From positions 1-8,955 of the forward strand of contig DAIEQT010000404.1 of the NCBI GenBank assembly GCA_027347545.1: 8,955 nucleotides of DNA. Direction: 5' to 3'. The stretch is from Ignavibacteria bacterium. GTDB taxonomy: Bacteria; Bacteroidota; Ignavibacteria; Ignavibacteriales; Melioribacteraceae. The notes beneath the pieces are model-generated. The model saw only the letters and a list, made by a program, of their open reading frames with translations, was not told the DNA's origin and made no database searches. Position numbers and translations under genes: made by a program. Positions 6,068 through 8,955 of this stretch are shown piece after piece. Numbering within the stretch: the first letter of the stretch is position 1; each line of letters begins with the position of its first letter.

Positions 6068-6679
6068 ATGTCAGTTATAGAAGAAAATAGAACCGAAGAA
6101 GAACTTAAGTTACTTTATGCTGATTTTCAGCGCGAAGCCGTTCCACACATGAACGCCGTTTTTAATTTTGCTTTACGTATGACAGGCGATGAAGACGACG
6201 CAAATGACCTTGTTCAAGAAACCTATCTAAAGGCTTTCCGCTTCTTTGATAAATTTGAAAAGGGAACGAACTGCAAGGCTTGGTTGTTTAGAATATTGAA
6301 GAACTCTTACATCAACGATTACCGGAAAGCTGTTAAAGAACCGAACAAAGTTGAGTATGAAGATGTTCAGAATTTTTATGAAAACGTTAAGTCCGACGAA
6401 ATTGACAGCAAGCATTATGAACAAGATGCTTTCAGCAATTTGCTGGATGACGAAATAACCAAAGTTCTCTCTGCACTTCCGGAAGATTTTAGAACTGCAA
6501 TTATTCTGAGTGATATTGAAGGATTTACGTACGAAGAAATTGCCGACTTTGTTGATATTCCGGTTGGAACGGTAAGATCGAGATTGCACCGCGCGCGTAA
6601 AATGCTCTATGCCCAACTTTACGATTACTCTAAAGACAAAGGTTACGTTAACAGAAAGAAAGAAAAAAGTAGGAAGTAG
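6068..6679 (+). CDS. ECF sigma factor (SigR/RpoE-like, sigma-70 family)
   Basis: This 203-aa protein has the two-domain architecture of extracytoplasmic-function sigma factors. Region 2 (about 24-90) includes DANDLVQETYLKAFRFFDKF, which binds core polymerase and the -10 element, then GTNCKAWLFRILKNSYINDY. That last stretch is especially like SigR-type (ECF12) factors, which are usually paired with zinc-binding anti-sigma factors. Region 4 (about 128-183) contains LPEDFRTAIILSDIEGFTYE and the helix-turn-helix IADFVDIPVGTVRSRLHRAR that reads the -35 element. The acidic linker (95-125) is Glu/Asp-rich and the tail is very basic (KKEKSRK). The ATG at 6068 has no clear Shine-Dalgarno sequence, only an AT-rich leader. 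The gene heads a tight cluster: 5 bp to the small anti-sigma-like gene and then a universal stress protein. This suggests a redox or general stress regulon; the inducing signal is unknown. Confidence 0.93.
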   Translation: MSVIEENRTEEELKLLYADFQREAVPHMNAVFNFALRMTGDEDDANDLVQETYLKAFRFFDKFEKGTNCKAWLFRILKNSYINDYRKAVKEPNKVEYEDVQNFYENVKSDEIDSKHYEQDAFSNLLDDEITKVLSALPEDFRTAIILSDIEGFTYEEIADFVDIPVGTVRSRLHRARKMLYAQLYDYSKDKGYVNRKKEKSRK

Positions 6680-6684
6680 TTGTA

Positions 6685-6906
6685 ATGATTTTAGATGAAC
6701 AAGAATACATCGACGAAGCCATTAAGGACGGGAAAGTATGTCCGATGGTTAAAGAGGAAGTCGAGACAAATCACAAAATCCGCGGTGAATACATCATCCA
6801 GAAGTCAATTAAATTTCTGCTTAAAGATAGATTTTCCAGTAACTGTGCACCGGTTAAACTTTTCAATATCATAAACAATAAAATTACCGGACGCGACTCG
6901 AACTAA
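6685..6906 (+). CDS. Small 73-aa protein, probable reduced anti-sigma factor lacking a zinc site
   Basis: The ATG at 6685 lies 5 bp after the sigma-factor stop and is preceded by AGGAAG (6671-6676), so it is very likely translated. Its C-terminal half, EYIIQKSIKFLLKDRF then SSNCAP.KL...I (35-63), resembles the helix and AP-x-L-x-x-I ending of RsrA/ZAS anti-sigma factors that follow SigR-like sigma genes. The preceding C19-P-M-V would align with the family's CxxC, but the second Cys is Val and no upstream His-x3-Cys is present. Only C19, H30 and C54 could act as ligands or redox sites. At 73 aa it is shorter than typical RsrA proteins (about 100 aa). No membrane segment is visible. The position argues for a sigma-factor partner. 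The anti-sigma assignment is inference from synteny and partial motif match; an unrelated small regulator is possible. Confidence 0.7.
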   Translation: MILDEQEYIDEAIKDGKVCPMVKEEVETNHKIRGEYIIQKSIKFLLKDRFSSNCAPVKLFNIINNKITGRDSN

Positions 6907-6917
6907 CCCAGTCTCAA

Positions 6918-7370
6918 ATGTTTAACATAAAAAATATTCTTGTCCCGACTGATTTCAGCACACTCTCACAATCCGCGCTTGAGTACGCACGCGATTTAGC
7001 AGATAATATGAATGCTGCAATTCACATCCTTCATGTAATTGATAAAAGCATTCCATTCCTACCGGGAAAACAAAATTTAAGCGAAGCAGAATTTGCTGAT
7101 GCTCTTGAAGCTGATGCGCGAAAGCATCTCTCCGCTTTCAAAAAAGAAGTAGAAAGTGAATCTGATGTAAATGTAATATGTATGATTAAGCATGGAATTG
7201 ATTTTGAAGAAATAGTGAAATACGCAAAGGAAATCCCGGCTGATCTTATTGTAATTGCAACACATGGTAGAACCGGAATAATGCACTCACTGCTTGGCAG
7301 CGTTGCCGAAAAAGTGATTCAGCACGCCAAATGCCCGGTACTCGTAATTCCAGCCGGCGATGAAAGATAA
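6918..7370 (+). CDS. Universal stress protein, UspA family
   Basis: This 150-aa single-domain protein has the usual Usp length. It opens with KNILVPTDFS (5-14), where D12 is the conserved nucleotide-contact Asp. It continues with IHILHVID (35-42), and ends with the ATP-binding motif of MJ0577-type Usp proteins, here A114-TH-G117-9X-G127-S128 within ATHGRTGIMHSLLGSVAEKV, then CPVLVIP. An ATP-binding Usp is therefore likely. These cytoplasmic proteins accumulate under starvation, oxidative or other stress and aid survival, often by unknown mechanisms. The gene begins 11 bp after the small anti-sigma-like gene and has no clear Shine-Dalgarno sequence, so it is probably co-transcribed, and perhaps coupled, with the ECF sigma gene. 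That fits a self-contained stress-response operon. Confidence 0.94.
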   Translation: MFNIKNILVPTDFSTLSQSALEYARDLADNMNAAIHILHVIDKSIPFLPGKQNLSEAEFADALEADARKHLSAFKKEVESESDVNVICMIKHGIDFEEIVKYAKEIPADLIVIATHGRTGIMHSLLGSVAEKVIQHAKCPVLVIPAGDER

Positions 7371-7429
7371 CTTGGAAAATTGGGGCGCTTTCTTTAGTTT
7401 TACGGCGCAAAAATTATCAACAAGAAGGC

Positions 7430-7435
7430 AGGTGA
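7430..7435 (+). promoter_or_regulatory. Strong ribosome binding site of the bS21 gene
   Basis: AGGTGA sits 6 nt before the TTG at 7442, with an additional AAGG at 7425-7428. It is among the best anti-Shine-Dalgarno complements in the window and fixes TTG as the start. In Flavobacterium, bS21 helps hide the anti-Shine-Dalgarno sequence and its own mRNA has a strong Shine-Dalgarno sequence, which suggests feedback. Whether that applies here is inference. Confidence 0.6.
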
Positions 7436-7441
7436 AATAAG

Positions 7442-7645
7442 TTGGTAGGTATCACTATTGGAGAGAACGAGAATATTGATAAAGCGCTAAAACGCTTTAA
7501 GAAAAAATATGAACGTTCCGGAATCCTTAAAGAGTACAAGAAGCGTACGTTTTTTGTTAAACCGTCTATTGAGAAAAGAATGGATGAGATTAAAGCTAAA
7601 AGAAGAGCTTCTCGTGAACAAGCGATGAGAGATCGCAAAGGATAA
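7442..7645 (+). CDS. rpsU: 30S ribosomal protein bS21
   Basis: This 67-aa, highly basic protein matches bS21 throughout. VGITIGENENIDKALKRFKK (2-21) corresponds to the conserved V-x-E-N-E-x-x-D-x-A-L-R-R-F-K motif. It is followed by YERSGILKEYKKRTFFVKPS and an Arg/Lys-rich helix ending RDRKG. bS21 binds the 30S platform near the 3' end of 16S rRNA and takes part in translation initiation. The start is TTG at 7442, supported by AGGTGA 6 nt upstream; no ATG gives a better N-terminus. It lies 71 bp after the universal stress protein gene with no evident terminator between, so read-through from the stress operon is possible as well as an own promoter. A strong palindromic terminator follows directly. 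Confidence 0.95.
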   Translation: MVGITIGENENIDKALKRFKKKYERSGILKEYKKRTFFVKPSIEKRMDEIKAKRRASREQAMRDRKG

Positions 7646-7649
7646 AATT

Positions 7650-7673
7650 AATCCCGCCTAGGCGGGATTTTTT
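7650..7673 (+). terminator. Rho-independent terminator after the bS21 gene
   Basis: AATCCCGCCTAGGCGGGATT (7650-7669) is a perfect 20-bp palindrome and forms a GC-rich stem, with its 3' end running into six T residues (7668-7673). It starts 4 bp after the bS21 stop and lies between convergent genes. On the minus strand the flanking TTAATTTTAT tract is weaker, so it may terminate the FG-GAP gene less efficiently. Confidence 0.92.
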
Positions 7674-7690
7674 ATGCTTGTTGCTTGGAA

Positions 7691-8955
7691 TTACTTGAGC
7701 AACAACATTTTGTTTATCGTTTGATAATTACCAGCTGTTAAGCGGTAGATATAAGTTCCGGTTGGCAGTTCCGAAGCACTAAATTCCACCTCAAATCTTC
7801 CAGCCGGTTTTACTTCATTAACCAATGTAGAAACTTCACGTCCGAGAATATCAAATACCTTTAGGGTTACAAATCCAGACTCAGCTATTGAATAAGAAAT
7901 TCTTGTAGTTGGATTAAAAGGATTAGGATAGTTTTGAGCAAGAGAATATTTCTCTGGCAATTGCTTTTCGTCATTTACAGATGTTCCATTCAACACAGCA
8001 TAAATACTCATTGTGATTGTTGGAGAGTAATCTTGATAACCCAATTCTATTGTAGAATTTCCATCAATATCTCCAAGATAGTAAAGATATCCTCTTTGTT
8101 TTAGAATAAAGTCCGGTATTGTATCAACCGCACTGCTTCCCAGATGTACTTCAATTTCATTTGCTGATGTTCTAACAAAATCACCGAATCCATCTTTATT
8201 TATATCGCCAATTCCATCACACATCCATTTTCGGAAGCTATAAAATGGTTTCATTGGATCCATTTGCTTTTCGCCTAAGAAAACATCTCTCTTTCCGCCT
8301 GCGATAAAAAAGTCTTTATAACAGTCGCCGTTAATGTCACCTAAAGCACTTAGAAAAAGACCATATATTTGAGTGTCAGCAAACTGAGTGCAATTATCAA
8401 AGCCTAGTTTATTCCCGCCCCAAAACAGAAATGCCGTTTTGGGATATGGATTAGAATCTGTTTTCGAACTTACAATCAAATCATCACAACCATCTTTATT
8501 TACATCACCTAGCATAGTGCTATATTTGGCAAACTCAGCATATAGCAATCCATTAAGCTCTAAATTTGGAATTGAATTAAGGCTTTTACCACCAAAGTAA
8601 ATAGAAATTGATCCCCAATAGTGGTCCATCAACCTTGTAACTATTATATCATCAAAACCATCTCCGTTATAATCCCCGTTTATCATGCAATTATTTAATG
8701 CAGAACATACTATAGTGTAATCCGGTTGCTGGAATATTGGTTTTCCTCCAAAATGAACTTGGAGTTCATACTGCGGCGGATTGTGTATGGCGGTCTGGTC
8801 TGCATAAATTGCAACAAAATCTTTAATTCCATCTCCGTTAATATCTCCTCCACCACATATTCCGTTAAAATGGAGTTGTGGTTTAGGATCAGTGAAGACT
8901 ATTGTTTTCGTTGAATCAGCAGATTTGCCACCCAAAAAGATTTTAGCATAAAATG
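7691..8955 (-). CDS. Secreted FG-GAP repeat protein with C-terminal T9SS sorting domain, N-terminus beyond window
   Basis: The frame stays open to the right edge. Upstream of the TTG at 8935 it still encodes FYAKIFLGG, which is repeat sequence, so that TTG is not the real start and the N-terminus with any signal peptide is missing. About 420 residues are visible. Numbered from the TTG, six FG-GAP/VCBS-like units occur every 45-60 residues: GDINGDGIKDF (30-40), GDYNGDGFDD (87-96), GDVNKDGCDD (143-152), GDINGDCYKDF (199-209), GDINKDGFGDF (243-253) and a degenerate GDIDGNSTIEL (288-298). The DxNxDG loops are calcium-binding in this fold, which forms a beta-propeller. Residues 325-414 are a type A T9SS sorting domain: LPEKYSLAQNYPNPFNPTT, then DILGREVSTLV, TGTYIYRL and the terminal KMLLLK. 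The product should cross the outer membrane by type IX secretion and be attached or released at the surface. Its ligand is unknown. Confidence 0.93.
   Translation of the reverse strand, partial: FYAKIFLGGKSADSTKTIVFTDPKPQLHFNGICGGGDINGDGIKDFVAIYADQTAIHNPPQYELQVHFGGKPIFQQPDYTIVCSALNNCMINGDYNGDGFDDIIVTRLMDHYWGSISIYFGGKSLNSIPNLELNGLLYAEFAKYSTMLGDVNKDGCDDLIVSSKTDSNPYPKTAFLFWGGNKLGFDNCTQFADTQIYGLFLSALGDINGDCYKDFFIAGGKRDVFLGEKQMDPMKPFYSFRKWMCDGIGDINKDGFGDFVRTSANEIEVHLGSSAVDTIPDFILKQRGYLYYLGDIDGNSTIELGYQDYSPTITMSIYAVLNGTSVNDEKQLPEKYSLAQNYPNPFNPTTRISYSIAESGFVTLKVFDILGREVSTLVNEVKPAGRFEVEFSASELPTGTYIYRLTAGNYQTINKMLLLK

Noticed and set aside
6227..6616. Minus-strand frame of 129 aa
   Set aside because: It is antisense to the clearly recognised ECF sigma gene and has no family resemblance.
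7417..7638. Minus-strand frame of 73 aa with hydrophobic appearance
   Set aside because: It is antisense to the bS21 gene, and the hydrophobicity is the expected complement of Lys/Arg-rich codons.
8933..8935. TTG as the true start of the FG-GAP protein
   Set aside because: The frame continues upstream to the window edge and encodes FYAKIFLGG, typical repeat sequence, so the gene is 5'-truncated by the window.

Overview
The window looks like chromosomal DNA from a member of the Bacteroidota/Chlorobi (FCB) group, most likely Ignavibacteria or a close relative. The main evidence is the secreted FG-GAP protein at the right end. It finishes with a type IX secretion (Por) sorting domain that carries the YPNPFNPTT signature typical of that lineage. 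The DNA is AT-rich, TTG starts are frequent (3262, 4802, 7442), and Shine-Dalgarno-like sequences of variable strength precede several genes. There are no rRNA or tRNA genes, CRISPR arrays, transposases or phage genes that I can recognise. No stretch longer than about 190 bp lacks a gene.

Layout from left to right. (1) Positions 1-2507, minus strand: a CYTH-domain protein overlaps by ATGA the start of a long AddB/RecB-like helicase-nuclease subunit that runs off the left edge. (2) Positions 2508-2620: a divergent intergenic region with a 14-bp perfect palindrome. (3) Positions 2621-3954, plus strand: an outer-membrane beta-barrel protein overlaps by TTGA a DUF2461-family protein. (4) Positions 4002-4077: a hairpin built from 5 + 5 imperfect heptamers between convergent genes. 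(5) Positions 4079-4615, minus strand: a peroxiredoxin-like thioredoxin-fold protein. (6) Positions 4616-4801: an intergenic repeat with a small palindromic unit nested inside it. (7) Positions 4802-6004, plus strand: an M14 zinc carboxypeptidase-type enzyme without a signal peptide. (8) Positions 6068-7370, plus strand: an ECF sigma factor of SigR-like type, then a 73-aa protein that looks like a reduced anti-sigma factor without zinc ligands, then a universal stress protein. (9) Positions 7442-7645: ribosomal protein bS21, followed by a strong palindromic terminator. (10) Positions 7691-8955, minus strand: the C-terminal part of the FG-GAP/T9SS surface protein.

Functionally this is mostly ordinary core and accessory chromosome: DNA repair, envelope, redox, peptidase, stress regulation, translation and secretion. 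The part most worth a second look is the compact stress-regulation cassette at 6068-7370. There the expected zinc-binding anti-sigma partner seems to be replaced by a very small, ligand-poor protein. The two intergenic repeat structures, at 4002-4077 and 4644-4730, come next.
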